39,986 nucleotides of DNA from Anaerolineales bacterium. Lineage in GTDB: Bacteria > Chloroflexota > Anaerolineae > Anaerolineales > UBA11579. Each line of letters begins with the position of its first letter. The first letter of the stretch is position 1. The position numbers and the translations under genes are program-made. The stretch covers positions 1 through 39,986 of the forward strand of contig JAFGDK010000083.1 of assembly GCA_016932165.1 (NCBI GenBank). The letters run 5' to 3'. Below are positions 16,608 through 25,008 of the stretch, piece after piece. Below the pieces are notes generated by a model. The model made no database searches and was not told the DNA's origin. It saw only the letters and a list, made by a program, of their open reading frames with translations.

Positions 16608-16657
16608 CCGCACCGTATTTGGTGAGAAATTTGTACACCCCCATAAAAGGAGCCGAA

Positions 16658-16975
16658 ATGAGCACCTTTACTATGATAAATAATATTTTAGCTGGAAATC
16701 ATGAGATCCCAGAGGATAGTATCCTCAGCCAGACAGTCCTCAGTCAACCTGATCTGCGCGTGATTCTGTTTCGTTTTGCTCGTGGTCAGGAGCTCTCAGA
16801 ACACACTGCTGCCAAGCCTGCTTTGCTTCACTTCCTCGAGGGAGAGGCTGTTGTCACACTAGGAGATTCCGTCCAGGAAGCTGGCAGTAATACTTTAATC
16901 CATATGGAAGCGAATCTTCCGCACAGCATTGAAGCCAGAACAGCAGTCTCAATGTTGTTGGTGCTGCTGGGATAA
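16658..16975 (+). CDS. Small cupin protein
   Basis: 105 residues from the ATG at 16658, which has AAAGGAG at 8 bases; the longer GTG start at 16619 lacks a site. Residues about 35-105 form a single cupin barrel (L-R-V-I-L-F-R-F-A-R-G-Q-E-L-S-E-H, then L-L-H-F-L-E-G-E-A-V-V-T-L-G, and L-P-H-S-I-E-A). The two cupin motifs hold His at E-H-T-A and P-H-S, so metal binding is possible but with fewer ligands than a classic cupin. The substrate is unknown. It lies 50 bases after the phosphodiesterase gene and 14 before the next small gene. Confidence 0.8.
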   Translation: MSTFTMINNILAGNHEIPEDSILSQTVLSQPDLRVILFRFARGQELSEHTAAKPALLHFLEGEAVVTLGDSVQEAGSNTLIHMEANLPHSIEARTAVSMLLVLLG

Positions 16976-16989
16976 TTAATCTTGATCCC

Positions 16990-17343
16990 ATGAAGAAATT
17001 AATTAATTTCCTTACTCCAACAAAAATCATCCTGCTGGCTTTTACTGCATTGATCCTGTTTGTGCCGGTTCTTTATATTTATTACCAACCAGAAAGGACG
17101 AACTATTTACCCGGAGAAAAACAAATTTTTTTGGTGAAAGCCAAGATGTACCCTGGAACAATCCAGGAGTACGCCTTTCAGACAGAGGGCGATATTGATT
17201 TATTTTTCGGAATTTTAGAGAGGAATTATATCCATAACCTGATTGGTCCGGGGTTAATTTTGGGGTACTATTCGCTCTCTTCAGGTCTCAATTTGATCTA
17301 CCAAGGGGTACGGCCTGAGATGAACGATTCAAGGAAGAAATGA
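16990..17343 (+). CDS. Small membrane protein of unknown function
   Basis: A 117-residue protein with no family I recognise. One clear membrane segment lies at about 12-32 (I-I-L-L-A-F-T-A-L-I-L-F-V-P-V-L). A soluble stretch of about 45 residues follows (Y-L-P-G-E-K-Q-I-F-L-V-K-A-K), then a second hydrophobic region (about 82-105; L-I-G-P-G-L-I-L-G-Y-Y-S-L). The end is charged. Two membrane passes with a short external loop is the likely shape. Its stop codon overlaps the start of the acyl-CoA synthetase gene, so it is translated together with that gene. No obvious ribosome binding site is seen at 16990. Confidence 0.6.
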   Translation: MKKLINFLTPTKIILLAFTALILFVPVLYIYYQPERTNYLPGEKQIFLVKAKMYPGTIQEYAFQTEGDIDLFFGILERNYIHNLIGPGLILGYYSLSSGLNLIYQGVRPEMNDSRKK

Positions 17344-19454
17344 TGCAAGAGATTTTTTATCCCCTAAGTGTTGCCGTCATTGGTGTTTCCCCCAAACCTG
17401 ATAACCTAGGCCGGAATATCGTCGGCAATCTGGTCGAATATGGGTTTGAGGGTGTGGTGTATGCTGTTGGGCCAAGTGGTGGAACCATCGAGACGCGCCG
17501 CATTTACCCCACTGTGCTTGATATCCCCGATGAGGTTGGTTTGGCGGTCATCATGACCCCAGCCAGGACTGTCCCTGGAATTTTAGAGCAGTGCGGGCAA
17601 AAGGGAATTCGATGGGCGATCATCGAGACCGCTGGATTTAGAGAATTTGGTGAGGAAGGCAAGATGCTAGAGGAGCAGATGGTTGCCGTAGCAGAAAAAT
17701 ACGGTATCCGTTTTGTTGGACCGAACTGCATCGGTGTTATTAGTATGGAGAATGGCTTTTGTGTGCCCTTTCCCCGTCTCACAAAATTTGTCAAAGAGGG
17801 GCATGTATCCATGATCTCCCAAAGCGGTGGGGTAGGGATGTCGGTACTTAACTTGATGGCAAATGAGGGAGTTGGTTTGAACAAGTTCGTTTCAGCGGGG
17901 AATATGCTTAATATCGGCGCAGTCGAATTGTTGGAGTATATGATTGAGGACCCAGGCACTGAGTTGATCTTTCTTTATCTCGAGAGCATCTATGACGGGC
18001 GCACCCTGATGGATGTCGCCAGGAAATCGACCAAACCGATATTGGCCTTCAAATCAAATATTGGCGAACTCGGGAACGAAATTGCCCTCTCTCATACCGC
18101 ATCACTGACCAGTGATGACAAGGTGGTTGATGCCGCTTTCGAACAGGCCGGCATTATACGCATCCATGACGCCACATCCTTGGGCAATTCAATGAAAATA
18201 TTGGAACTCCCAGTGATGAAAGGCAAGAATTTGGCGATCATCTCGCGTTCGGGCGGGCATGCGATTATCGCAGCTGATTCCTGTGAGTTGTCTGGTTTTG
18301 AATTGGTTGAGCTGCCCGAACCTTTCCTCCGCGAGATCGAAAAACACTTCCGTGCATCTGTGATCAACCTCACCAATCCGCTTGATCTCGGTGATCTGTT
18401 TGACCTTTCAGTCTATGCCCAGATTGTTGAACAAACCCTTGAACTGGATACAGTGGATGGGGTGGTATTCTTGCACACAGCAATATCCAGCGAAGAAAAC
18501 CATGCCAGCCGAGAACTGCTAGGGCATATTATTGAAATGGTGAAAAAGTATGACAAACCGGTGGCCTATTATATTTCCGCTTCAGCCCAGGAAGTGAATT
18601 ACCTGAAACAGAATTACGATTTCCCCATTTTTACCCAGGTGGTAGAAACGATTCGCGCCCTGGAACTGAATCGGAAATATTGTATGATCTCCCGCCGTTT
18701 GCAGCAAGGGGAGGTGATTGAACATTTCGCGGTTGAGAAAGAACTTGCCGCAGAACTGATCCGGACTGCACAAGCCCAAAAGCGTGATCTGCTGCTCTCG
18801 GAATCTATCCAGGTGCTTGAACATTACGGCATCCCGACTGCAAGGAGTGTGGTGGCCAATTCCGCTGAAGAGGTGGTTGAGGCAGCTCAGCAGTTAGGGT
18901 ATCCGGTGGCTTTTAAGATCATCGCCGATCAAATTTCACATAAAACTGATGTGGGGGGGGTACAGTTAAACTTACGCACGCCAGGGGCTGTCCGTGATGC
19001 TTACCAGGAGATGACAACCCGGATAGCTAAGTTGTACCCGCAAGAAGATTTGGGCAGTGTCCTGGTGCAGCCTATGGTTTCGGAGGGCACAGAGCTGATC
19101 CTCGGCGGCAGGCAGGACCCGCAGTTTGGTCCGGTAGTGATGGTTGGTTTGGGGGGGATTTTTGTTGAGATTCTGGAAGAAACCTCGGTGCGTGTAGCCC
19201 CGATTTCGAGGAGAACTGCTGAGGAGATGATCCTTAATTTACGCGGGTCTCAAATTCTGAGAGGTGCAAGGGGACTCCGGCCGCTTGATGTGGATGCCCT
19301 GATCGAGTCACTGTTGCGACTTTCTCAATTTCTGACTGATTTCCCGCAGGTTGCTGAACTGGATATCAATCCGTTACGAGTCCTGCCAGCAGGGAAAGGG
19401 TGTCTTGCCCTGGATGCAAGGATCATTTTGGGGTCATTACCTTTTATTACTTAA
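17340..19454 (+). CDS. Acyl/acetyl-CoA synthetase, ADP-forming, fused alpha-beta
   Basis: A 704-residue single-chain enzyme of the ADP-forming acetyl-CoA synthetase type. It has an N-terminal CoA-binding Rossmann domain (about 1-130; V-A-V-I-G-V-S and G-P-N-C-I-G-V), a central succinyl-CoA-ligase-like region (S-Q-S-G-G-V-G) with the likely phosphorylated His at S-H-T-A-S-L (about His252), and a C-terminal ATP-grasp domain (about 475-700; Y-G-I-P-T-A, H-K-T-D-V-G-G-V). It converts acyl-CoA, ADP and phosphate to acid, CoA and ATP, a way to make ATP at the end of fermentation. The acyl specificity (acetyl, propionyl, aryl) cannot be read. The start overlaps the upstream stop; a second ATG follows directly. 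Its stop overlaps that of the convergent XRE-cupin gene. Confidence 0.92.
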   Translation: MMQEIFYPLSVAVIGVSPKPDNLGRNIVGNLVEYGFEGVVYAVGPSGGTIETRRIYPTVLDIPDEVGLAVIMTPARTVPGILEQCGQKGIRWAIIETAGFREFGEEGKMLEEQMVAVAEKYGIRFVGPNCIGVISMENGFCVPFPRLTKFVKEGHVSMISQSGGVGMSVLNLMANEGVGLNKFVSAGNMLNIGAVELLEYMIEDPGTELIFLYLESIYDGRTLMDVARKSTKPILAFKSNIGELGNEIALSHTASLTSDDKVVDAAFEQAGIIRIHDATSLGNSMKILELPVMKGKNLAIISRSGGHAIIAADSCELSGFELVELPEPFLREIEKHFRASVINLTNPLDLGDLFDLSVYAQIVEQTLELDTVDGVVFLHTAISSEENHASRELLGHIIEMVKKYDKPVAYYISASAQEVNYLKQNYDFPIFTQVVETIRALELNRKYCMISRRLQQGEVIEHFAVEKELAAELIRTAQAQKRDLLLSESIQVLEHYGIPTARSVVANSAEEVVEAAQQLGYPVAFKIIADQISHKTDVGGVQLNLRTPGAVRDAYQEMTTRIAKLYPQEDLGSVLVQPMVSEGTELILGGRQDPQFGPVVMVGLGGIFVEILEETSVRVAPISRRTAEEMILNLRGSQILRGARGLRPLDVDALIESLLRLSQFLTDFPQVAELDINPLRVLPAGKGCLALDARIILGSLPFIT

Positions 19455-20032
19455 TGAATTTTATGCGGAAGAGGTTTGCTTTGGTCGGATTCAAGCACCA
19501 GGATGACCTCAGCTGGTTCTTCGCCGATATTTTTCCATCCATGCGGCTCTGATGCCTTAAAGAGGAGGCGATCTCCAGGTTCTAAAATGAATGAGAGATC
19601 CCCTACAAAATACTCCAACCTGCCTTTGAGACAGTATACGAATTCTTCGCCTGAATGTGAAAGCAATTCAGGAAATTCTACCCGGTTAGACTCAACGATC
19701 ATCGTGAATGGTTCTAATTGTTGATTCGGCAAACCGCTTCCCAAGCTTTCGATCACCACACCATCCCCTTTTACTTTGGTTGTCTCGTTGGCTTTCACAA
19801 AAACACTCACATTTTGAACATCCTGGCGAAAAAGCTCGGCGATATGGACGCCAAGCGCTGACGAAAGCTGGTGTAAGGAAGCGACTGTGGGGGAGTTAAT
19901 CCCGCGCTCGATTTTGCTGATTGCGTTGGTTGACAGCCCGCTGATTTCAGAAAGGTCTCTCAGGGACAGATTTTTCTCATCACGCATCGATTTAATTATC
20001 TGACCTACGTTTGGTTCTATCTTATTACTCAT
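19451..20032 (-). CDS. XRE-family regulator with cupin sensor domain
   Basis: 193 residues from the ATG at 20032, which has GGAG seven bases upstream; a longer upstream frame lacks support. Residues about 8-65 form a Cro/CI-type helix-turn-helix (L-S-L-R-D-L-S-E-I-S-G-L-S-T-N-A-I-S-K-I-E-R-G). A cupin domain follows at about 105-185 (S-H-S-G-E-E-F-V-Y-C-L-K-G-R-L-E-Y, P-G-D-R-L-L-F). Proteins with this layout bind a small ligand in the cupin and often repress catabolic genes. The ligand is unknown. The gene converges tightly on the acyl-CoA synthetase gene, so transcription of each may interfere with the other. A strong promoter lies upstream. Confidence 0.92.
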   Translation of the reverse strand: MSNKIEPNVGQIIKSMRDEKNLSLRDLSEISGLSTNAISKIERGINSPTVASLHQLSSALGVHIAELFRQDVQNVSVFVKANETTKVKGDGVVIESLGSGLPNQQLEPFTMIVESNRVEFPELLSHSGEEFVYCLKGRLEYFVGDLSFILEPGDRLLFKASEPHGWKNIGEEPAEVILVLESDQSKPLPHKIH

Positions 20033-20078
20033 ATATTCTCCAAACACCTCGCTCGCTGATGATGCAAAAACTGTCAGA

Positions 20079-20107
20079 ATTGTACAATATAAGTATACGA
20101 ATGTCAA
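20079..20107 (-). promoter_or_regulatory. Sigma-70-type promoter of the XRE-cupin gene
   Basis: On the minus strand TTGACA (20102-20107) and TACAAT (20079-20084) are separated by 17 bases, an almost perfect match. The -10 lies inside the palindrome ATTGTACAAT (20079-20088), a candidate operator for self-repression. Confidence 0.8.
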
Positions 20108-20669
20108 CTTTAGTTGTATGCTTTTAGGGGAAAATTGCTGAACAAGGCAAGGATTAGAGGAGGTTGTTGCCTGGGTGGCTGGTGTACTTGCGAAACATCG
20201 AGGTCACCGTCTAAATATCTGCTGAGGAACTCAGAATGCTCACAAATAAGGAGATCATGGTTGCGTGTAGTAATTTCTATGGAAATCAACTACGGCCTAT
20301 GGAGTAGAATTGCCCACCACATTTGACGCTGCTCGTATTTTTCTTTGGTAGATGTAAAAGGACAGGATATTCAATCAGTCCAATTTTTTTAAAATTTTGG
20401 GAACGATACCGCCGCTGCTGGTGGTTCAGTGCAGGATGGATTGGAAAATTACTGTGCGGGCAACTAACAAGGAACTGCGTCTTGTGTAGAGAGTGGTGCC
20501 CATGGGCATGGAGAAGATCAGAATTAGAGAATGTTTCCAGTGTTAGTTTTTTGATGGGTACTTGGGCTTTAGGAGGACTCAAGGTCAGCATCAATCTAAT
20601 CTCCTAATTGGCTCGGCTGGTGAATCTCTGAGCTAAATTTCGTGGGCACTAAATCCCAGGTAGATGTAG
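20108..20669. other. Long stretch without a supported gene
   Basis: About 560 bases. Frames of 70-102 codons exist on both strands (20114-20326, 20323-20607 plus; 20286-20594 minus), but they overlap each other, use rare residues heavily and show no domain or ribosome binding site. I see no RNA gene or strong repeat. It could hold a decayed gene. Confidence 0.45.
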
Positions 20670-20675
20670 TATAAT
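20670..20675 (+). promoter_or_regulatory. -10 element before the S51-like gene
   Basis: TATAAT at 20670-20675, about 35 bases before the start codon. No clear -35 is seen 17 bases upstream. Confidence 0.4.
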
Positions 20676-20710
20676 TACAACTATTATTATCCGAATTACA
20701 GGAATAAGTG

Positions 20711-21775
20711 ATGAACCCGTTTACCCCTGGGATTATTGTGCTGCTTGGGTCTGGAGAAACATTGGCGTCCAGCGGTAAAGCGCACGAATTTGCTGCCCGC
20801 CGTCTTCCTCAAAATCCGATGATCGCCATCCTGGAAACGCCAGCTGGGTTTGAGCTCAATTCAGACCTGGTTGCTGGTAAAATCAAGGATTTCCTTGCTG
20901 TCCGTCTGACGAATTATTCCCCCGAGATCATCCAGGTTCCCGCCAGAAAGAAAGACACGCACTTAAGCCCCGACGCTCCGGAGATTGTAGCACCGCTTTA
21001 TTTGGCTGATGAGATTCTCCTCGGGCCGGGCAGTCCGACGTATGCTGTCCGGCAGCTTCAAAATTCACTGGCATATGAAATTGTAAGCGCCCGAACTCAG
21101 ATGGGGGCCGCTCTGGTGCTTTCAAGCGCTGCCACGCTGGCATTCGGACGTTTTACCATCCCGGTTTATGAAATCTTTAAGGTGGGAGAGGATATTCATT
21201 GGAAAGAGGGCCTGGATTTTTTTGGGCGTTACCATCTTCCACTTTCAATTGTTCCTCATTGGAATAACAACGATGGCGGTGATGACCTTGATACCAGCCG
21301 TTGTTATATTGGCAAATCCAGGTTTGATGCCCTCTACCAACGTTTGCCGGACGACGCGGTGGTGTTGGGGATTGATGATCACACATCGCTGGCAATTGAC
21401 CTTCAGCAAAAGGTCTGTACGGTAATGGGTAATGGAACCGTGACGGTTTTAATAGCTGGCAGCGAAACCACTTTTGATTCCGGCCGCACTTTTGATCTTG
21501 CCCTGATTGGTGAACCTGTGATCCCGCCAGCTGGAGAGGGAATATCTCCTGCGGTTTGGGCGCAGGCATTGGCTGCTCAACAGCAAAAAATCGATCAGGC
21601 CTCCCAGACTCCACCGCATCCTTCTCAAGAAGTGGTTGATCTTATGAATCAACGAGATACTGCCCGGCTTGAGAAGGATTGGGCTCAATCGGACCGCCTT
21701 AGGGATGAGATTAAGGCGTATGGGTGGCAAGTAAACGACACTCCTGAGGGACAGGAACTCCTCTGGTTGGGCTAA
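20711..21775 (+). CDS. Peptidase S51/cyanophycinase-like protein with cysteinyl-tRNA-synthetase-type tail
   Basis: 354 residues from the ATG at 20711 (AGGA seven bases upstream; preferred to the GTG directly before). The first 240 residues look like the class I glutamine-amidotransferase-like fold of the S51/cyanophycinase group: I-I-V-L-L-G-S-G-E-T, I-A-I-L-E-T-P-A-G-F, L-L-G-P-G-S-P-T-Y-A, and the likely nucleophile region L-V-L-S-S-A-A-T-L-A-F-G. The last 50 residues (V-V-D-L-M-N-Q-R-D-T-A-R-L-E-K-D-W-A, S-D-R-L-R-D-E-I, D-T-P-E-G) match the small C-terminal helix bundle of cysteinyl-tRNA synthetase. The substrate is unknown. Catalytic Ser assignment is tentative because the usual G-x-S-A-G is altered. 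The alpha/beta hydrolase gene follows four bases after the stop. Confidence 0.75.
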   Translation: MNPFTPGIIVLLGSGETLASSGKAHEFAARRLPQNPMIAILETPAGFELNSDLVAGKIKDFLAVRLTNYSPEIIQVPARKKDTHLSPDAPEIVAPLYLADEILLGPGSPTYAVRQLQNSLAYEIVSARTQMGAALVLSSAATLAFGRFTIPVYEIFKVGEDIHWKEGLDFFGRYHLPLSIVPHWNNNDGGDDLDTSRCYIGKSRFDALYQRLPDDAVVLGIDDHTSLAIDLQQKVCTVMGNGTVTVLIAGSETTFDSGRTFDLALIGEPVIPPAGEGISPAVWAQALAAQQQKIDQASQTPPHPSQEVVDLMNQRDTARLEKDWAQSDRLRDEIKAYGWQVNDTPEGQELLWLG

Positions 21776-21779
21776 TTTA

Positions 21780-22634
21780 ATGGATCCCAAAGTGGGTTAT
21801 ATCCAGTTGGAGGGAATTCGCCTCCATGCCAGATTCTGGCAGCCTGAAGAACACACTCCGGAAAAGCCGGTCTTTTTGCTCGTTCATGGCCTTTCCAGTA
21901 ATGCCAGAACCTGGGATTTGGTAGCTAAGTATCTTGTGAGAGCTGGTTTCAGCGCTGTCGCAGTGGATCAACGCGGGCATGGGCTCAGTTCCAAACCTAT
22001 TGACGGATATGACTTTGACTCAATCTCCACCGACCTGTCCCAATTGGTCAAGTCCCTGGGCTTCGCCCGCCTGATCATTGTGGGGCAGTCTTGGGGAGGG
22101 AATGTCGTCCTGGAGGCTGCTGCCCGCGATCCTCAACTTGCGAAAGGATTGGTGTTTGTCGATGGTGGATTCATCCAACTGCGCCAACGGGGAAGCTGGG
22201 AGCAGGTTTCCCGGGATTTGCACCCGCCTCCTCTTGCGGGGCTTAAACGTGCGGATCTGGAAGCCAGAATTGCAAGCATTCATCCAAATTGGGTACCGGA
22301 AGGAGTGGAGATTACTTTGGGGAATTTTGAGGTGCTTCCCGATGGTACTATCCGCCCATGGCTTAACCTGGATAATCACATGAAAATATTGCGCGCCATG
22401 TACGATCAGGACGTAAACAAACTGTTTCCGATGGTTGAGGTGCCGGTGATGATCTGCCCGGCGGATGACGGCAGCGAGATGGCTGCCAAAAAGCGCGGGT
22501 GGGTTAATCTCGCCTGCCAGCTTATTCGAGATTGCCGCCTTGTATGGTTTGACGGCGCCGCCCATGATATTCATGTGGACCAGCCTGAAACGCTTGGAAG
22601 ACACCTGGTCGATTTTGCCGGTCAGATCGGCTGA
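21780..22634 (+). CDS. Alpha/beta hydrolase
   Basis: A 284-residue alpha/beta-hydrolase fold protein. The oxyanion-hole segment is L-V-H-G-L-S-S-N-A-R-T-W-D. The nucleophile elbow is G-Q-S-W-G-G (Ser104). The acid is in P-A-D-D-G-S (about Asp229 or 230), and the catalytic His is in A-A-H-D-I-H (about His262). V-D-Q-R-G-H-G-L-S-S follows the third strand, as in esterases and C-C hydrolases. No signal peptide, so probably cytoplasmic. The substrate cannot be inferred. The gene starts four bases after the S51-like gene with no clear ribosome binding site, which points to translational coupling. Confidence 0.9.
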   Translation: MDPKVGYIQLEGIRLHARFWQPEEHTPEKPVFLLVHGLSSNARTWDLVAKYLVRAGFSAVAVDQRGHGLSSKPIDGYDFDSISTDLSQLVKSLGFARLIIVGQSWGGNVVLEAAARDPQLAKGLVFVDGGFIQLRQRGSWEQVSRDLHPPPLAGLKRADLEARIASIHPNWVPEGVEITLGNFEVLPDGTIRPWLNLDNHMKILRAMYDQDVNKLFPMVEVPVMICPADDGSEMAAKKRGWVNLACQLIRDCRLVWFDGAAHDIHVDQPETLGRHLVDFAGQIG

Positions 22635-22746
22635 TGGAAGCTGCAACTTATGTTTGGGCGCAACGTATTACCTATAGCTGGGTTAGTGTAGCTGGATCCC
22701 TGCAAATTATAGAATTTGCGGCAAAATTCAAAGGAACCGATGACGA

Positions 22747-23535
22747 ATGAAGTTATTTCATATGCAAGAAGAGGTCAAATGGTCTAATGAAGGCCAATAT
22801 ATTAAAGCCAGAGAGGGGTTGTATTATTGGGCTGGCGTGGCGGTTCTAAACCAGTTTGCCAGATTACGGCTGACCCTGGATGTGCAAATGGGAGGACCGA
22901 TGCCTTCAGGTCCGAAGATTTTTGCCGGAAACCATCCCACAACCACTGATCCTTTTTATTTGTTGACGGTTTTGCCTGAAAAAACCCGGATGATGGTCAA
23001 CGCTGATATCTTTAAAAAACCGTTTTTAGGCGGGTTGTTCCGGCGGTCTGGCCATATCGCGGTGGATAAAAAGGATGGTATTCAGGCCCTCAATGCCGGC
23101 ATCTCTGCCCTGGAACGCGGTGAGAACCTTGGGATTTTTCCTGAAGGAGGGCTCAGCGATATCCAGGAGGGAATCAAGGTCAACAGACTTAAAACTGGCG
23201 TAGTGCGGATGGCGCTGCAAGCAGGGGCGCCGATCATCCCGGTCGGTTTCCATATGCCCATTGAGGGAATGAAATTCAAATCGCTGAAAGTTGGGGGAGA
23301 AAAGGTGATCTCGCGATTTTTCCTGCGGGGGAGATACGCGATAACTCTGGGGCAGCCATTTTGGGTTACTGGGGATGTAGAAGACAGAAAACTGGTGCGC
23401 GCCCTCAGTGAAGAACTGCGCGACCGGATCTATGATCTCAGCCAGTTAAGCGCCTTGCGCTTGAAAAATAATCTGCCACTTGCGAAAGAAAGTCGCAAGA
23501 AAAAGAAATCCCTCCCGGTTGAATCTGGAATGTAA
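22747..23535 (+). CDS. PlsC-type glycerolipid acyltransferase
   Basis: A 262-residue acyltransferase of the PlsC/LPLAT family. The catalytic H-x4-D motif is N-H-P-T-T-T-D-P-F (His63, Asp68). The second motif is present as G-I-F-P-E-G-G-L-S-D, where the usual F-P-E-G-T-R has G-L in place of T-R. A third block is A-P-I-I-P-V-G-F. It would transfer an acyl chain to a lysophospholipid such as 1-acylglycerol-3-phosphate at the inner membrane face; exact acceptor unknown. The C-terminus is very basic (S-R-K-K-K-K-S). AAGGAA lies about 12 bases before the ATG. The Flp pilin gene follows after 106 bases. Confidence 0.88.
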   Translation: MKLFHMQEEVKWSNEGQYIKAREGLYYWAGVAVLNQFARLRLTLDVQMGGPMPSGPKIFAGNHPTTTDPFYLLTVLPEKTRMMVNADIFKKPFLGGLFRRSGHIAVDKKDGIQALNAGISALERGENLGIFPEGGLSDIQEGIKVNRLKTGVVRMALQAGAPIIPVGFHMPIEGMKFKSLKVGGEKVISRFFLRGRYAITLGQPFWVTGDVEDRKLVRALSEELRDRIYDLSQLSALRLKNNLPLAKESRKKKKSLPVESGM

Positions 23536-23536
23536 T

Positions 23537-23554
23537 TTTAACAAAATTGTTAAA
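23537..23554. repeat. Inverted repeat upstream of the Flp pilin gene
   Basis: TTTAACAA (23537-23544) and TTGTTAAA (23547-23554) are perfect 8-base arms around AA, directly after the acyltransferase stop and about 90 bases before the pilin start. Candidate operator; too A/T-rich to be a good terminator. Confidence 0.4.
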
Positions 23555-23641
23555 TAACTAACGCACCTACTTGTGATAAGATAAAAGTTGGAGGGATTAG
23601 GTTCTCCGATTATTTTTCACCATTTTATTTTGAGGTGTAAT

Positions 23642-23797
23642 ATGTTATTGAAAAACCGTAGTGAATTGGGGCAAGGGCTGGTGGAATATGCCCTCCTCAT
23701 ATTGTTGGTCGCCGTGGTGGTGGTGGTTGCGCTGTCACTGCTTGGCGTGGACATTGCCAATGTGTTCAATTCGATGGAGTCCACCCTTACCTCCTGA
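23642..23797 (+). CDS. flp: Flp/TadA-type type IVb prepilin
   Basis: A 51-residue prepilin, the usual size for Flp. After a short basic leader (M-L-L-K-N-R-S-E-L-G) comes the cleavage and assembly motif G-Q-G-L-V-E-Y-A, with Gly at -1 and the Glu-Tyr pair of the Flp family at +4/+5. A hydrophobic helix follows (L-L-I-L-L-V-A-V-V-V-V-V-A-L-S-L-L), and a short polar tail. It would be processed by a prepilin peptidase (not in this window) and assembled by the Tad machinery encoded downstream. ATG at 23642 has GAGGTG seven bases upstream; the frame extends to 23588 but without support. It has its own terminator, so it can be made in excess over the machinery. Confidence 0.93.
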   Translation: MLLKNRSELGQGLVEYALLILLVAVVVVVALSLLGVDIANVFNSMESTLTS

Positions 23798-23824
23798 TGA
23801 GTTGGGGTCTTTGATCAACAATAA

Positions 23825-23860
23825 GAATAAAACCCGGTCTTTCCGGGTTTTATTCTTTTC
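23825..23860 (+). terminator. Intrinsic terminator after the pilin gene
   Basis: GAATAAAACCCGG (23825-23837) pairs perfectly with CCGGGTTTTATTC (23843-23855), loop TCTTT, followed by TTTT. Confidence 0.92.
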
Positions 23861-23917
23861 CAGCAATCATCAGAGGGATGCAAACCAACAAATTAGGTGA
23901 TTCAGTTTCCTTAAAAA

Positions 23918-23948
23918 TTGGGTATATTTGTGAAAAATCGGATATAAT
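23918..23948 (+). promoter_or_regulatory. Possible promoter of the transglycosylase-like gene
   Basis: TATAAT at 23943-23948 with a partial -35 TTGGGT at 23918-23923, 19 bases apart. The preceding terminator makes a separate promoter necessary. Confidence 0.5.
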
Positions 23949-23977
23949 CTATAAAACTAGAGCCTCGGGGAGGCGCA

Positions 23978-24988
23978 TTGAAGAGTATGAAAACTAAGGG
24001 ATCCCTTATGATTTTGGGTGCCGTGGTGATGCTGTTGTTTATGGCGGGATTCACCGGCTCACTCCCAGATCAGTATCAACCGCTGGCAAGAGAAAACGCC
24101 CAACTGACGCCCACTTGTTTGAACCGGGCGGATATTCCTGATTCTGAATATCATTGGCTGTATGTTCCAGCAGTACCGGGTGAATTGGCAACTTCAGAAT
24201 ACTATGGTTTTCTGGCTGGCCAGTTAATCATTTACGGTGTGGTTGACGCGTCGGATTGTCCGCTTGGCGGCGTCTGGCCGACCGGGTATGCCAACGCCTG
24301 CGGACTGGATGCCACCCGTGATATCGTGATTGAACTTCAGAATGTTTATGACGAGGAAATTCTGCAGGCATTTTACGATACAGGCGTTCCGCCGGTGCTT
24401 CTCAAGCAGCTGCTCCGCTTTGAAAGCCAGTTCTGGCCGATCCGTCACGGCACCTACCACTTTGGCCTTGGGCATCTCACGCTGATCGGCGCCAGTTCTG
24501 CCCTTCAATGGAACCCAGTGCTTTATGGGGAAGTTTGTCTGGAAACGTTTAACGGCCCGTGTCCGGGTAATTACTTGGGCTCCTTCTCGTCGTATGACAA
24601 CGTTCTTGCCGGTGAACTTCTGGGGTTGATGGACGCCAGCTGTGAAGAGTGCGAATACAAGGTCGATATCGCCAAAGCTGAAGCCAGTATCCCATATATT
24701 GCTGAGATTCTGATGGGGTATTGCCGGCAGACCTCTCAGATTGTGTACAATGTCACCGGTAAATTCTCTGGGTACACGGTGGATTATGCCACCATCTGGA
24801 AGATGACCTTGCTGAATTACAATGCTGGCCCCCACTGCGTTTACAGCGCCCTGGATTCAATCTATACCCCTGAAACCGGAAAGTTGAGCTGGAATCAGAT
24901 CAGCCAGAATGTGGAAGGCGATGGTTGTATCAACGGGGTCAATTACGCCAATTCGATCACCGCACCTTATTACAGTTTCACTCCCTGA
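23978..24988 (+). CDS. Secreted lytic-transglycosylase-like protein
   Basis: 336 residues with an N-terminal signal peptide (L-M-I-L-G-A-V-V-M-L-L-F-M-A-G-F). The middle and end resemble the SLT lysozyme-like fold: P-P-V-L-L-K-Q-L-L-R-F-E-S-Q-F with a likely catalytic Glu (about Glu149), H-F-G-L-G-H-L-T in place of the usual G-L-x-Q-x-M, and L-L-N-Y-N-A-G-P near the end. Cys residues come in groups (C-E-E-C; others near the ends), suggesting disulfides in an exported protein. It may open peptidoglycan for the pilus. The TTG start lies four bases after GGAGG; the ATG three codons later is the alternative. It sits between pilin and pilus machinery genes, and ends with its own terminator. Confidence 0.7.
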   Translation: MKSMKTKGSLMILGAVVMLLFMAGFTGSLPDQYQPLARENAQLTPTCLNRADIPDSEYHWLYVPAVPGELATSEYYGFLAGQLIIYGVVDASDCPLGGVWPTGYANACGLDATRDIVIELQNVYDEEILQAFYDTGVPPVLLKQLLRFESQFWPIRHGTYHFGLGHLTLIGASSALQWNPVLYGEVCLETFNGPCPGNYLGSFSSYDNVLAGELLGLMDASCEECEYKVDIAKAEASIPYIAEILMGYCRQTSQIVYNVTGKFSGYTVDYATIWKMTLLNYNAGPHCVYSALDSIYTPETGKLSWNQISQNVEGDGCINGVNYANSITAPYYSFTP

Positions 24989-25008
24989 GGTGTAGGGCAA
25001 TATAATTC

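Noticed and set aside
20286..20607. Overlapping frames of about 100 codons on both strands in the 0.6-kb gap
   Set aside because: They overlap each other antiparallel, are rich in Trp/Cys/Arg in a random way, and lack start signals and family resemblance.
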